This document shows, one piece after another, positions 53,347 to 61,937 of a stretch of DNA of 64,000 bases. A model generated the notes under the pieces. The model had not been told where the DNA came from, did not search any database, and was given only the letters and a program-made list of their open reading frames with translations. A program made the translations under genes and the position numbers. Position 1 is the stretch's first letter; each line of letters starts with the position of its first letter. The stretch comes from Nocardia stercoris (GTDB lineage: Bacteria > Actinomycetota > Actinomycetes > Mycobacteriales > Mycobacteriaceae): NCBI RefSeq assembly GCF_003696265.1, contig NZ_RFFH01000009.1, forward strand, positions 62,001-126,000. Reading direction: 5' to 3'.

Positions 53347-54702
53347 ATGCCCAGCATCGATATCCTGCGCCACCCCGCACGGTGGGGACTGCGCGCCCGG
53401 TCGGCGCTGACCGCGGCCGCGGTGGTGACCGTCGTCGTCGTGTTCGGCGCGATCGTGCTGCTGACCCTGCTGTACCGGGCCCTCTACGGTGCCGCCGACT
53501 CGTATGCGCTGGGCCGGATCGGTGAGATCAGCGACCGGCTGCACACCACCGCGCCCGCGGACCTGCCGGAGGTTCTGCTGGCGCCCGACAGCCACGTCGA
53601 GGTGGTGCAGATCCTCGACGCGTCGGGCGCGCCGGTCCGTTCGACGCCGGGGGCACCCGGCCGGGCACTGATCACGATCCCGGACTCCGGAGCTGTCACC
53701 GGGGTCCGGGCCGAGAACGATCTGCGGATCTCGGCGCGCAGTGCCCACACACCGACCCCGTACACGGTGCTCGTCGCCGTCGGCACGGATCCGGCCGACG
53801 ACGTGTTGCGGGCGATCGTGGGCGGGCTCGCGGTGAGTGGTCCGATCGTGGTCCTGGCGGCCGCCGCCGCCACGTACCGGTTGGTCGGGCGCTCGCTGTC
53901 GTCCGTGGAGGCGATCCGCAGCCGGGTCGCCGATATCGGCACTTCGCAACTGTCCCAGCGGGTTCCGGTCCCGGCGGCCGCGGACGAGATCGCCCGGCTG
54001 GCGACCACGATGAACGGCATGCTCGGCCGGATCGAAGCCGGTCACACCGCGCAGCGCCGATTCCTCGCCGACGCCTCGCACGAACTGCGCAGCCCGCTGG
54101 CGACCGTGATCGCCGGCCTCGAACTGGCCCGCGACCACCCCGAGACCGTCGACACCGCCATGATCGAATCCACGCTGCTGCCCGAGGCGCTGCGGATGCA
54201 GCACCTGGTCGACGACCTGCTGACGCTCGCCGCCGCCGACGATCACAACCTGACCCTGCGGCACACCGACGTCGACCTCGACGACATCGGCGCCACCGTG
54301 CTGGACCTGGTCCGGCACACCACCAGCATCGAGCTGTCCGGACGATTCGAACCGGCCCGGGTCAGCGGGGACCCACGGGCCCTGACCCGCGTGGTGCGCA
54401 ACCTGGTCGACAACGCGGTGATCCACGCCCGGTCCACCGTCACGGTCCGCACCGTCGCGGGGGCGGCGGGTGCGCAGCTGGTCGTCGACGACGACGGGCC
54501 GGGAATCCCTGCCGCCGAGCGCAATCGCGTCTTCGACCGCTTCGTCCGCCTGGCCGACGACCGGGCGCGCGCGACCGGAGGTGCCGGGCTCGGCCTGTCG
54601 ATCGTCGCCGAGATCGTCGCCGCCCACCACGGCACCGTCCGGATCGACGACTCGCCGCTGGGCGGAGCACGGCTGACGGTCACCCTGCCGAGCGAGACCT
54701 GA
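53347..54702 (+). CDS. Sensor histidine kinase
   Basis: A 451-residue membrane kinase. The first helix is about residues 20-45 (AAAVVTVVVVFGAIVLLTLL), followed by an extracytoplasmic sensor loop of about 115 residues, a second helix and a HAMP domain (YRLVGRSLSSVEAIRSRVAD). The phospho-acceptor is His245 in DASHELRSPL. The ATP-binding domain shows N (LVDNAVIH), G1 (DDDGPGIP) and G2 (GGAGLGLSIV) boxes. It pairs with the divergent response regulator. The sensor domain is of unknown ligand. Confidence 0.9.
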   Translation: MPSIDILRHPARWGLRARSALTAAAVVTVVVVFGAIVLLTLLYRALYGAADSYALGRIGEISDRLHTTAPADLPEVLLAPDSHVEVVQILDASGAPVRSTPGAPGRALITIPDSGAVTGVRAENDLRISARSAHTPTPYTVLVAVGTDPADDVLRAIVGGLAVSGPIVVLAAAAATYRLVGRSLSSVEAIRSRVADIGTSQLSQRVPVPAAADEIARLATTMNGMLGRIEAGHTAQRRFLADASHELRSPLATVIAGLELARDHPETVDTAMIESTLLPEALRMQHLVDDLLTLAAADDHNLTLRHTDVDLDDIGATVLDLVRHTTSIELSGRFEPARVSGDPRALTRVVRNLVDNAVIHARSTVTVRTVAGAAGAQLVVDDDGPGIPAAERNRVFDRFVRLADDRARATGGAGLGLSIVAEIVAAHHGTVRIDDSPLGGARLTVTLPSET

Positions 54703-54710
54703 CCCGCTGC

Positions 54711-54745
54711 CTCTCAGCGTGCTCTCAGCGCCGGTAGGAAATACT
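54711..54745 (+). promoter_or_regulatory. Direct-repeat promoter of COG4705 copy B
   Basis: CTCTCAGCG at 54711-54719 and 54722-54730 (11-bp period), CCGG, 5 bases, and AATACT at 54740-54745. The spacing of repeats to -10 suits a PhoB-type activator replacing the -35 box. Transcription would start near 54752, the GTG start, giving a leaderless message. Confidence 0.75.
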
Positions 54746-54751
54746 GCCGCC

Positions 54752-55564
54752 GTGAATTCAGTACACCCCCATGGGCTCTCGAAGCTCCTGACCCGTGCCG
54801 GTGCGTTGCGGGTTCCCGAGATCACGGCCGTGTTCTGGATCGTCAAGGGATTGTCCACGGCCATGGGCGAATCCAGCTCCGACTTCCTGGTCACGGGCAT
54901 GGATCCGGCGATCGCCGTCGTCCTGGGCTTCCTCGCCTTCGTGGCGGCGCTGGCCCTGCAGTTGCGGGCGCGCCGGTACAACGCGTGGCTGTACTGGTTC
55001 GCCGTGGTCATGGTCGGTGTCTTCGGCACCATGGCCGCCGATGTCATGCATGTGGCGCTGGGTGTGCCGTATCCGGTGTCGACCGCGTTCTACGCGCTGA
55101 CCCTGGCCGCGGTGTTCGTGGTGTGGCAGCGGGTCGAGGGGACGCTGTCGATACACGCGGTCGACACCACGCGCCGCGAACTGTTCTATTGGGCCGCGGT
55201 CGTGGCGACCTTCGCGATGGGTACCGCGCTCGGTGACCTCACCGCCTACACCCTGCATCTCGGATACGCGGCCTCGGCGGCGCTGTTCGCGGTCCTCATC
55301 CTCGTACCCGCGGCCGGCTACCGGCTGGGCTGGAATCCGATCCTGTGCTTCTGGACCGCCTATGTGCTCACCCGTCCGCTGGGCGCGTCGATCGCGGACT
55401 GGATGGGCAAGCCGCGTGACAGCAGCGGGCTCGGCCTCGGCGACGGTCCGGTGGTCGCGGTGCTCGGGCTGGCGATCGTCGCGCTGGTCGCCTACCTCGC
55501 GGTCACGAAATCCGATGTCCAGCAAGGAGAATCGGCAGACGCGCCGGATCCCGCGCTGCGGTGA
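54752..55564 (+). CDS. COG4705-type membrane protein, copy B
   Basis: A 270-residue membrane protein paralogous to the one at 51669-52499. Shared signatures include VPEITAVFWIVKGLSTAMGE, TTRRELFYWAAVV and LCFWTAYVLTRPLGASIADW, and the same two-fold internal layout. I start it at the GTG at 54752, which lies 7 bases after the -10 box and has no close ribosome binding site, consistent with a leaderless transcript; an in-frame GTG at 54719 lies inside the direct repeats. It is followed by a strong terminator hairpin. Confidence 0.82.
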   Translation: MNSVHPHGLSKLLTRAGALRVPEITAVFWIVKGLSTAMGESSSDFLVTGMDPAIAVVLGFLAFVAALALQLRARRYNAWLYWFAVVMVGVFGTMAADVMHVALGVPYPVSTAFYALTLAAVFVVWQRVEGTLSIHAVDTTRRELFYWAAVVATFAMGTALGDLTAYTLHLGYAASAALFAVLILVPAAGYRLGWNPILCFWTAYVLTRPLGASIADWMGKPRDSSGLGLGDGPVVAVLGLAIVALVAYLAVTKSDVQQGESADAPDPALR

Positions 55565-55630
55565 TCGCGGCGGAGCTCGCGCCCGCGGCGAGGACGATCG
55601 GCCCGCTCGGCCGTCGTCGCATCGGATGCC

Positions 55631-55657
55631 AACGGCCCGAGACTGGCTCGGGCCGTT
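55631..55657. terminator. Hairpin terminator between convergent genes
   Basis: AACGGCCCGAG pairs perfectly with CTCGGGCCGTT over a 5-nt loop, between the COG4705 copy B gene (+) and the DUF4870 gene (-). It is a strong bidirectional terminator. Confidence 0.85.
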
Positions 55658-55703
55658 GATCATCGGAATTCCGGAGTGGAGCGGGCGCCCCCGCATGTGG
55701 CTG

Positions 55704-56102
55704 TTACTTGACCGCGCCGGCCAGCTGATCGGCGTACGGGGCGACGAGTTTGCCGAACAGCGGGAGTTCCGCGCGCGCACCGCCGGTGTTGTTCGCCTGC
55801 AGCATGGCCATGATCCAGACGACCAGTGCCAGCACACCGACCACGAGGCCGGCGAGGCTGAAGATGATGCCGAGGAATCCGAGGAACGAGCCCACGACGC
55901 TGAGCAGGACGTTGACCACCGAGACCGCGCCGAAGAACACGACCGATTGCGCGGCATGGAATTTCACATCGGGGTCGTTCTTTCCGATGAACAGGAACAC
56001 GACTCCGGTGACCCAGCCCAGGGCGTAGGACAGGATCGCGCTGGTCTTCTTGTCCAGGCCGGTGGATTGCGGCTGGTTCATGGGAGGCTGAGAAGATGTC
56101 AT
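55704..56102 (-). CDS. DUF4870 small membrane protein
   Basis: A 132-residue protein with about three membrane helices. The family signature is LSYALGWVTGVVFLFIGKND followed by VKFHAAQSVVFFG, as in DUF4870 (PF09685, Tic20-related). A short Pro/Gln-rich N-terminus precedes it. Function unknown; members occur widely near stress or envelope genes. Monocistronic. Confidence 0.82.
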   Translation of the reverse strand: MTSSQPPMNQPQSTGLDKKTSAILSYALGWVTGVVFLFIGKNDPDVKFHAAQSVVFFGAVSVVNVLLSVVGSFLGFLGIIFSLAGLVVGVLALVVWIMAMLQANNTGGARAELPLFGKLVAPYADQLAGAVK

Positions 56103-56230
56103 GGGTTCAGTAGATGCGGTGTGCGCCGCCTACCGATCCCAGTTTCGGACCCGGACCGGTGTTCGCGAGCACGGACCACTCCCCGGATCCGGCCCGATAT
56201 CGGCTGGTCCGAACCGATTCGGGCGCCTGC

Positions 56231-56614
56231 TCACTCCGACGGGAAGCCGGGATCGTCGGGGCGGACGGTGCACACGAACATGGCGTCCGCGGCGCGGTCG
56301 GGGTCCATCATCGCGGCTTCGATACCCATGGTCGCCGGCGGTGTGATCACCGTGCCGGTGCCGTACGCCGTCCAGCGCACGACGGTGCCCTGTGGGTCGC
56401 GGTGGTCGGGGACCACGACGCCCTCGGCCGCCTGGTCGGCCGGTGCGACATGGTAGGTGCGGATGTCCTGGGACTGTCCGTCGACGCCGACCACGTCGAA
56501 GGCGAAGACGGCCACCCGCTCACCTTCGACCGGATGGCCGGGCGGCCACGGGTTGTCGGCCACTCCGGCCGGGTTGCCGACGATGTGCGCGGTCACGGTG
56601 GGCGATTCCGACAC
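56231..56614 (-). CDS. Conserved hypothetical protein
   Basis: A 127-residue soluble protein with no recognised domain. It has an unusually high share of Asp, Pro and Val (for example NPWPPGHPVEGERVAVFAFD and WTAYGTGTVITPP), no signal peptide and no membrane segment. The start is GTG at 56614 with AAGGAAGG upstream; the open frame continues to 57049 through the broken 3HCDH gene but without support. Function unknown. Confidence 0.55.
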   Translation of the reverse strand: MSESPTVTAHIVGNPAGVADNPWPPGHPVEGERVAVFAFDVVGVDGQSQDIRTYHVAPADQAAEGVVVPDHRDPQGTVVRWTAYGTGTVITPPATMGIEAAMMDPDRAADAMFVCTVRPDDPGFPSE

Positions 56615-56652
56615 AGTTCTGCCTTCCTTCGAGGTCGTTGCGGGGTGTCCGC

Positions 56653-57049
56653 CTACGGTTTCGGGGTTTCCGCGGTCTTCGGGTCGGTGTAGTCGTCGTA
56701 GAAGCCGGCACCCGACTTGACGCCCAGCTTCCCGTCGGCGATGTACATCCGCAGCAGGATGCGCGGGCCTTCCGGCAGGTTCGGGTTCTCCGCCGCGTAG
56801 TGCTCTTCGATGTCGAGCACCACGTCGAGACCGACGCTGTCCATGGCGCGGAACGGGCCGACGGGGGAGTGGAAGTTCGCCTTGCTGTAGAAGTGCGTGT
56901 TGAGTACCCAGCGCTTGGTCTCCGGCGCCAGGTCCGCCGCGATCAGCCGGCTGGCGTACGGCGACGACGGTCGTGCGCGAACCGTCGGCCAGGTCGATAC
57001 GGTCGACGCGGCCCGCGGCCAGATCCAGGGCCAGCAGCGCTTCGAACAT
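56653..57049 (-). pseudogene. Broken 3-hydroxyacyl-CoA dehydrogenase/SMP-30-like gene
   Basis: The 5' part reads MFEALLALDLAAGRVDRIDL and ADGSRTTVV, reminiscent of an SMP-30/gluconolactonase start. After a frameshift near 56958, another frame continues as SRLIAADLAPETKRWVLNTH and then SPVGPFRAMDSVGLDVVLDI and DGKLGVKSGAGFYDDY. The last blocks are the C-terminal domain of 3-hydroxyacyl-CoA dehydrogenases. The Rossmann domain and a stretch after NTHFY are missing. It is a decayed fusion or recombinant gene and is unlikely to be functional. Confidence 0.7.
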
Positions 57050-57719
57050 CGCGACTCCTCACTCCTGTGAGTCGGGGGAGGGCTCGCCGTGACGCTACCG
57101 GTAGCGGGGGAGGGCACTGGTGCACGCGCGAACGGTGCGTGTCGAGCCGGGTGCCCGAGCGGTGGCGTGCGTGTCGCGATGGGCATGCTGTGCGGGTAGG
57201 CAGCTCGTTGCGGCACAGCGGATCCGGCGCGGGCCCTAGCTGGGCTGTTGGACGATACTCTGCATGGGTTGATGGAAATATGCGCATTAAGGCATGTATG
57301 TCCGATGTGGCGCAAACGGTGACAAGCCTGTGCGAGGGAGGGCGGCCGCGTGCCGATGGGCGAATTCGCAGGTGCGGCCGGGGGTTGTCGGTGGCGTCAC
57401 GAATGCGCCGATCTCGCAAAGGTCTTGCCGAGCAGGGCCGGACGGTTCGGAATCGCGGCATGCGCCGTGTCCTGCGCGGTGGACTCCAGATTTTGCCCAG
57501 GTCGGGCCTTCGCGCCGAATCTTGTATTCAGAGGAATATGGTCCGGTTAATGTATTTGAAGGAATTGCATACGGTAAAGCGAAAAAGGACATCTTCACTT
57601 CTTTTTGTGGCTTAGGGTTCGACACCGACCCCGGTGGTGATGTCCGGCAAGGGCTTTCGACTGTGGGTCGGCTGCGCCGTCCGGCGCGAAGTTGCATTGC
57701 TCTGTGAAAGGTGAAGTTA
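57050..57719. other. Gene-free, partly AT-rich interval
   Basis: About 670 bp. The stretch 57510-57620 is AT-rich for this genome and contains promoter-like words (for example TTGCAT at 57565). The open frames on both strands have unnatural composition and no ribosome binding site. It probably holds the promoter of the small ORF at 57720 and remnant DNA. Confidence 0.45.
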
Positions 57720-57830
57720 ATGACTGGATCTGCGGGTGTTCTGGGTCTGAACCTGCTCAACCTGATCGGCCTCAACCTGGGCAGCTCGGCTCCCAGCACC
57801 GGCCCGGTCGCGACGGCCTCGGGGATCTGA
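57720..57830 (+). CDS. Putative 36-residue hydrophobic peptide
   Basis: ATG at 57720, preceded by GAAAGGTGAAG, opens a frame of 36 codons: MTGSAGVLGLNLLNLIGLNL, then a polar Ser/Pro/Thr tail ending in SGI. Codons from position 8 on use mostly G or C in the third place, as real genes in this genome do. The repeated LNL pattern could form an amphipathic or membrane-inserting helix. No family is recognised. It may be a small secreted or membrane peptide; equally, it could be a chance frame. Confidence 0.4.
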   Translation: MTGSAGVLGLNLLNLIGLNLGSSAPSTGPVATASGI

Positions 57831-58026
57831 CCGATCGTGAACATCGAGTCGTAGTCGGGCCAGGTCACGCCGCTTGGATTCGTCGAGGGGTGAATCGAGG
57901 TAGGTCGTGACCCGGCGGGCACGTGGCCGGCGATGGTCGGCCTCGCGCACGACTACATTCGGGATGTATTCGGTGGCGCCGGAGTCCTGGGTTGGCTTCG
58001 GGTGGCTCGGCGGGAAGGATCGGGGC

Positions 58027-58773
58027 ATGACCGAACTCCAGTCGAAGGCATCCACGTTCCTGGCGTTGCACCGTCCCGGAGATCCGGTGACACTGCCGAC
58101 CGTGTGGGACGCATGGTCGGCGAACATCGTTGCGGAGAAGGGATTCTCCGCATTGACCGTGGGTAGTCACCCGCTGGCCGACTCCGTGGGTAAGAGCGAC
58201 CACGAAGGGATGAGCTTCGCGGACGTGCTCGTGCGGGTCCGCGAGATCACCTCGGCGGTGGAGATTCCCGTATCCGTCGATCTGGAGTCCGGGTACGGGG
58301 TCGAGCCCGAGCGGCTGATCGACGAACTGCTCGGCGCCGGCGCGATCGGATTCAATATCGAGGACACGGTGCACGCCGAGGGCGGGCGCCTGCGCGCACC
58401 GGAGGAGCATGCCGACCTGGTCGCCCGGTTGCGGGCGGCTGCCGACGAGAGCGGCGTCCGAGTCGTGATCAACGCGCGTACCGACGTGCTGCTGCGCCCC
58501 GACCCCGAGCCGTACGTCGACGAGGCGATCGCCCGGCTGCGCCTGGCGGCCGACGCGGGCGCCGACGTGCTGTACCCGGTCGGCCGCAACCCCGCCGAGA
58601 TCCAGCGCCGGCTGTGCGCCGAGCTGCCGCTGCCGGTGAACGCGGTAACGCTGCCGGGGCAAGGGAACCCGGCGTACTTCGGTGAGCTGGGTGTCGCCCG
58701 GATCTCCTTCGGGCCGTTCCTGCAGCAGGCATTCGCCGAGCGGGCCGCTTCGCTGTTCGACGCCTGGCGATAG
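58027..58773 (+). CDS. Isocitrate lyase/PEP mutase family protein
   Basis: A 248-residue single-domain member of the ICL/PEPM superfamily (PF13714). The barrel motifs are visible: TLPTVWDAWSANIVAEKGFS (strand 1 and Asp), SVDLESGYG (strand 3, metal-binding Asp and Glu), FNIEDT and INARTD. The catalytic KKCGH loop of true isocitrate lyase is absent. It probably breaks a C-C or P-C bond of a small alpha-hydroxy or oxo acid. The ATG at 58027 follows GGAAGG. Monocistronic, with a small hairpin after it. Confidence 0.85.
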   Translation: MTELQSKASTFLALHRPGDPVTLPTVWDAWSANIVAEKGFSALTVGSHPLADSVGKSDHEGMSFADVLVRVREITSAVEIPVSVDLESGYGVEPERLIDELLGAGAIGFNIEDTVHAEGGRLRAPEEHADLVARLRAAADESGVRVVINARTDVLLRPDPEPYVDEAIARLRLAADAGADVLYPVGRNPAEIQRRLCAELPLPVNAVTLPGQGNPAYFGELGVARISFGPFLQQAFAERAASLFDAWR

Positions 58774-58794
58774 TCGGGGGCCACCGGACCCGAC
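58773..58794 (+). terminator. Weak hairpin at the end of the ICL/PEPM gene
   Basis: GTCGGG and CCCGAC pair over a 10-nt loop, starting at the last base of the stop codon. Short, but well placed for termination. Confidence 0.4.
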
Positions 58795-59216
58795 AGTCTC
58801 GGCCCGGCCGGAAACCAGCCACTCGCCGTGCCGTCACTGGGCTGGGCTCGGTGTGCCTTTCCGCCAGGGAAACTCATGGTCAGAGTCGGTGGAAGACCCG
58901 ACCCGGAATGAGCGCGTGGGGTTTGCCGGCCGGTCGTGGGGCCCGACCCGAGGCGCGGATATTTCGGAATTTTTATCGCCGAGTCATCTGATCGCGGGAT
59001 TTACCGGTACGCGCCGATTCGCGTCGGATCTCGATGAAATTAGCTTTCCCGAGTGAGTATTTAATTGCAGTTGAAGACCGGATGCGATCGCTCGTGGCGG
59101 CGATCTTCGATGCCGAACTGTAATTTCTGGTCGCAACAGGCGGTCGACGAGAACGTGTTACATTAATGTTTCGGCGCACCGGATCGTGCCGATACTTACC
59201 ATTATTGGAGATAGTT
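58795..59216. other. Gene-free, AT-richer interval upstream of secreted protein
   Basis: About 420 bp without a gene. The segment 58960-59215 is AT-rich for this genome and holds the promoter of the secreted protein, ending in TTGGAGATAGTT before its ATG. I see no clear repeats or hairpins. Confidence 0.4.
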
Positions 59217-59837
59217 ATGAGATCCACCGCTTCCTTACTTCTTCGTGCCGGTATTGTTGCGCCGATGGCGCTCGCGACAGCTTTCTGTTTGACCGCGCCC
59301 GCAAATGCCACCGCCGTCAGTGTGAACTGGAGTTGTCAGGGCACGATCTTCGGTGTCAGCCAAACCTCGAGCATGACGACCACGGTCACCGGCACGGCGC
59401 CGGCTTCCGCGGTGCACGGCACCGCGGTGGCCATCACCGAGACACCGGGCTCCTCGTCGGTGCCCAGCTCGGCCTCCGGCTTCACTGTGACCAGCATCAG
59501 CAACCTGAAGATGACCTTCCCGACCCCGGCGAATTCGACCCTGGTCTCGGCGTCCGCCTCCGGGGGAACCGTGGCCGGGACGGTCGCGATCTCGGGCGGG
59601 AATGTCGTTCTGACGGTGCCGGGTCCGATCGCGGGCGGTACCAGCTTCACCCCGCCGGCGGTCACGATGAACGTGACAGCCGGTGCCGCCGGAACATCGA
59701 TCACCAGCAAATATGCCGGGACCAGCTATTCCAACCCCGGCATGACGATGACGACGAATATCGCCTTCTTCGGTGGTGTCGCGACCGCGTGCTATCCGAA
59801 CCCGTCTCCGACTCTCACCACGACGACTGTCAGTTGA
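59217..59837 (+). CDS. Secreted protein, 206 residues
   Basis: A Sec signal peptide (LLLRAGIVAPMALATAFCLT, cleaved near ANA-TA) precedes a Ser/Thr/Gly/Val-rich mature part of about 175 residues with regularly alternating beta-strand pattern (for example TMTTTVTGTAPASAVHG). Only two Cys, near the ends (SCQG and TACY), may form one disulfide bond. The fold is probably an extracellular beta-sandwich. Many actinomycetes encode secreted proteins like this of unknown role. The gene is isolated, with an AT-rich promoter region. Confidence 0.75.
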   Translation: MRSTASLLLRAGIVAPMALATAFCLTAPANATAVSVNWSCQGTIFGVSQTSSMTTTVTGTAPASAVHGTAVAITETPGSSSVPSSASGFTVTSISNLKMTFPTPANSTLVSASASGGTVAGTVAISGGNVVLTVPGPIAGGTSFTPPAVTMNVTAGAAGTSITSKYAGTSYSNPGMTMTTNIAFFGGVATACYPNPSPTLTTTTVS

Positions 59838-59962
59838 TTTCGGCGGTAGCCGGAATATCCTGACAGCCGGTATTCTCGCTGAAGGAAAGTGGTGAAATCG
59901 ACCCGGATCGGGCAGTGGCTCGGTCCGGGTCGTCCCGGGTCGTTCTAGGGTGGGAGTGTCCT

Positions 59963-60451
59963 GTGTCAACCGAACCCGCCCGGATCGCCCGTGAGCTCCG
60001 GAAAGCACTGGAATTCTATTATGGTTCCGTCGAGGATCTGGCGCGCGAATTGATCAGATTGCTGGGCGTGAACGAGACCGACCGCCGGGCGCTGGAAATC
60101 GTCCTGCGCGGAGACGGGAAATCCACCACACCTGGAATGCTGGCCGAGCGCCTGGGCCTGACCGCGGCGGGTGCCACGGCATTGCTCAACCGGCTCGAGA
60201 AGCAGGGCTACATCGCGCGCACCCTGCATCCCACCGATCGCCGCCGCGTGATCGTGGTGGCGACCGACCTGGCCGCACGCCGCTTGGAGGAACTGATCTC
60301 CCCGTTGATCGACCGGAGCTTCGAGATGTTGGTCAGCCGGTACGAGCCCGCCGAACTCGACATCATCGCGGATTTCTTCACCCGGGTGGGGGAATTGCAT
60401 CGCGACCACCGGCGCATGCTGCGCGACAAGGACCCGTATCCGCGGCCCTGA
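59963..60451 (+). CDS. MarR-family regulator
   Basis: A 162-residue MarR-type winged-helix regulator. The DNA-binding part includes LAERLGLTAAGATALLNRLE (recognition helix) and HPTDRRRVIVVAT (wing). The N- and C-terminal helices provide dimerisation. It starts with GTG at 59963, about 10 bases after GGGAG. It converges on a GNAT gene, and no target operator is obvious. Small phenolic or lipophilic ligands are usual for this family. Confidence 0.85.
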   Translation: MSTEPARIARELRKALEFYYGSVEDLARELIRLLGVNETDRRALEIVLRGDGKSTTPGMLAERLGLTAAGATALLNRLEKQGYIARTLHPTDRRRVIVVATDLAARRLEELISPLIDRSFEMLVSRYEPAELDIIADFFTRVGELHRDHRRMLRDKDPYPRP

Positions 60452-60462
60452 ACGCACAGCCG

Positions 60463-61020
60463 TCAGCGATCCCGTTTACCGCGCTGGGCATCGCCGGTGA
60501 GCCGGCCGCTGCGGATGAGAGCGCGTTTGGTACCGGGGGGTAGCGGCAGCGCGGGTTCTTCCGGGGTGAGTTCGTCAGGGTTGGAGCGCACGAAGAGGGT
60601 GACCGTGGTGACCGCCTGGAAACCCTGATTCGTCATGAGGGTCGCGGAGGCGGTGTTGCCGGCCTCGACGTCCGCGACCACCCGCCCGGCGCCGCGGGCG
60701 AACAGGGCGTGGCAGCAGGCGTCCACCAAGCGGCGGGCGATGCCCCGGCCCTGATGGTCCGGGGCGACCGCGATCCACTCCAGATAGGCCCAGTCCTCGC
60801 GGAACTCGAATTCCATCGAGCCGAGCACGAAACCGACGACCCGGCCGGCGTCGAGGGCGACCCAGCACGCATTGTCGTCGGTGTCCAGATGCTCCGCGAT
60901 CGCCGTGAGCGACCACGACGTGTAGGGCTTGAGGGTGACGTCGAAGACCAGGTTGCCCAGGTCGAGGACCTCCCGGAGATGTTCGAGATCCATCGGAGCC
61001 AGCGTGACGGTGTCGGCCAT
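60463..61020 (-). CDS. GNAT-family N-acetyltransferase
   Basis: A 185-residue GNAT acyltransferase. The acetyl-CoA loop is APDHQGRGIARRLVDAC (Q/RxxGxG/A), preceded by strand 4 (WAYLEWIAV) and followed by NTASATLMTNQGFQ. It acetylates a small molecule or protein amine in the cytosol; the substrate is unknown. The ATG at 61020 is the natural start. It is convergent with the MarR gene and co-oriented with, but 122 bp from, eutC. Confidence 0.85.
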   Translation of the reverse strand: MADTVTLAPMDLEHLREVLDLGNLVFDVTLKPYTSWSLTAIAEHLDTDDNACWVALDAGRVVGFVLGSMEFEFREDWAYLEWIAVAPDHQGRGIARRLVDACCHALFARGAGRVVADVEAGNTASATLMTNQGFQAVTTVTLFVRSNPDELTPEEPALPLPPGTKRALIRSGRLTGDAQRGKRDR

Positions 61021-61142
61021 GTGCTCAGTCTCGCCCGTCCGCGGCGCAGCGCCGGACAGCCACGTCGAGTTGCTCGACCGGTGTGGCGGCGAGCTCCGGC
61101 ACGGCGGCCGCTATCAGTTGTCGGGTTACCGGAGTACTTCCG

Positions 61143-61937
61143 CTACTGGTCGAGCTGGGTGTTCGGGGGTGGGGCCGCGACAGCGTCGGGGCCGCCCCGG
61201 GCTTTGACGGCGACGCCGGAGCGGCCCGCCTCGGTCATTCGGTCCACGAGGTCGGCGACGGTGACGGCGGCCGCGGCGTAGCCGAGCCCGTCGGGCGGGT
61301 GGATGTTGGAGACACAGTTGCGTTCCGAATCGGCCCGGCCCGGTCGCGGGGCATAGGTCAGGTAGATGCCGAGGCTGTCGGCGACCGACAGTCCCGGGCG
61401 TTCCCCGATGATCACCAGCACCACCGTGGCCCCGAGCGCCGCGCCGATGTGGTCGCCGAGCGCGACGCGGGCCTGGGTCGCCAGGACGGGCATCGAGAAC
61501 CGGTATCGCGGTGTCAGTTCCGCGCACAGTGCGGCAGACAGCGCCGCGGCGTGCGCCGCGACGGCGGTGGCGGACAGCCCGTCGGCGACCACCAGCGCGA
61601 TATCGCAGCGGCCACGCGGCAACAGATCCGGATCCGCCGGTACCCGGCCGAGGTCGGGGCGGCGCAGATACTCGTCACGGTCGCGGGCCGCACTGCGCAC
61701 CGGCACAGTCGAACCCAAGCCGAGTCCGTCGAGTTCGGCAGTGAGGGAACCGATTTCGAGTGTGGTCCGGACGGCGTCGCGGGCCAGCGCGTGGGCAGCC
61801 GTGAACGACAACACTTCCGACGTCGCCAACGTCTCGCCGGCGCGGCGCAGACCGATGCGGGCGCGGGTGTGGGCGCGCAGCGGCACCCACGGGTCGGGCA
61901 CCGGCCCGCGCGGCACCGGGTTCGTCGGCCCGGTCAC
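61143..61937 (-). CDS. eutC: Ethanolamine ammonia-lyase small subunit
   Basis: A 264-residue EutC. Family blocks include LATSEVLSFTAAHALARDAV, VVADGLSATAV, VVLVIIGERPGLSVADSLGI and the late ERNCVSNIHPPDGL. With EutB it forms the adenosylcobalamin-dependent enzyme that splits ethanolamine into acetaldehyde and ammonia. Its start overlaps the eutB stop by 4 bp, so the two are coupled. No eut microcompartment genes are present here. Confidence 0.94.
   Translation of the reverse strand: MTGPTNPVPRGPVPDPWVPLRAHTRARIGLRRAGETLATSEVLSFTAAHALARDAVRTTLEIGSLTAELDGLGLGSTVPVRSAARDRDEYLRRPDLGRVPADPDLLPRGRCDIALVVADGLSATAVAAHAAALSAALCAELTPRYRFSMPVLATQARVALGDHIGAALGATVVLVIIGERPGLSVADSLGIYLTYAPRPGRADSERNCVSNIHPPDGLGYAAAAVTVADLVDRMTEAGRSGVAVKARGGPDAVAAPPPNTQLDQ

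Noticed and set aside
57287..57922. A 211-codon minus-strand frame over the AT-rich interval
   Set aside because: Unnatural composition and no start signal; it overlaps the small ORF and the AT-rich stretch.
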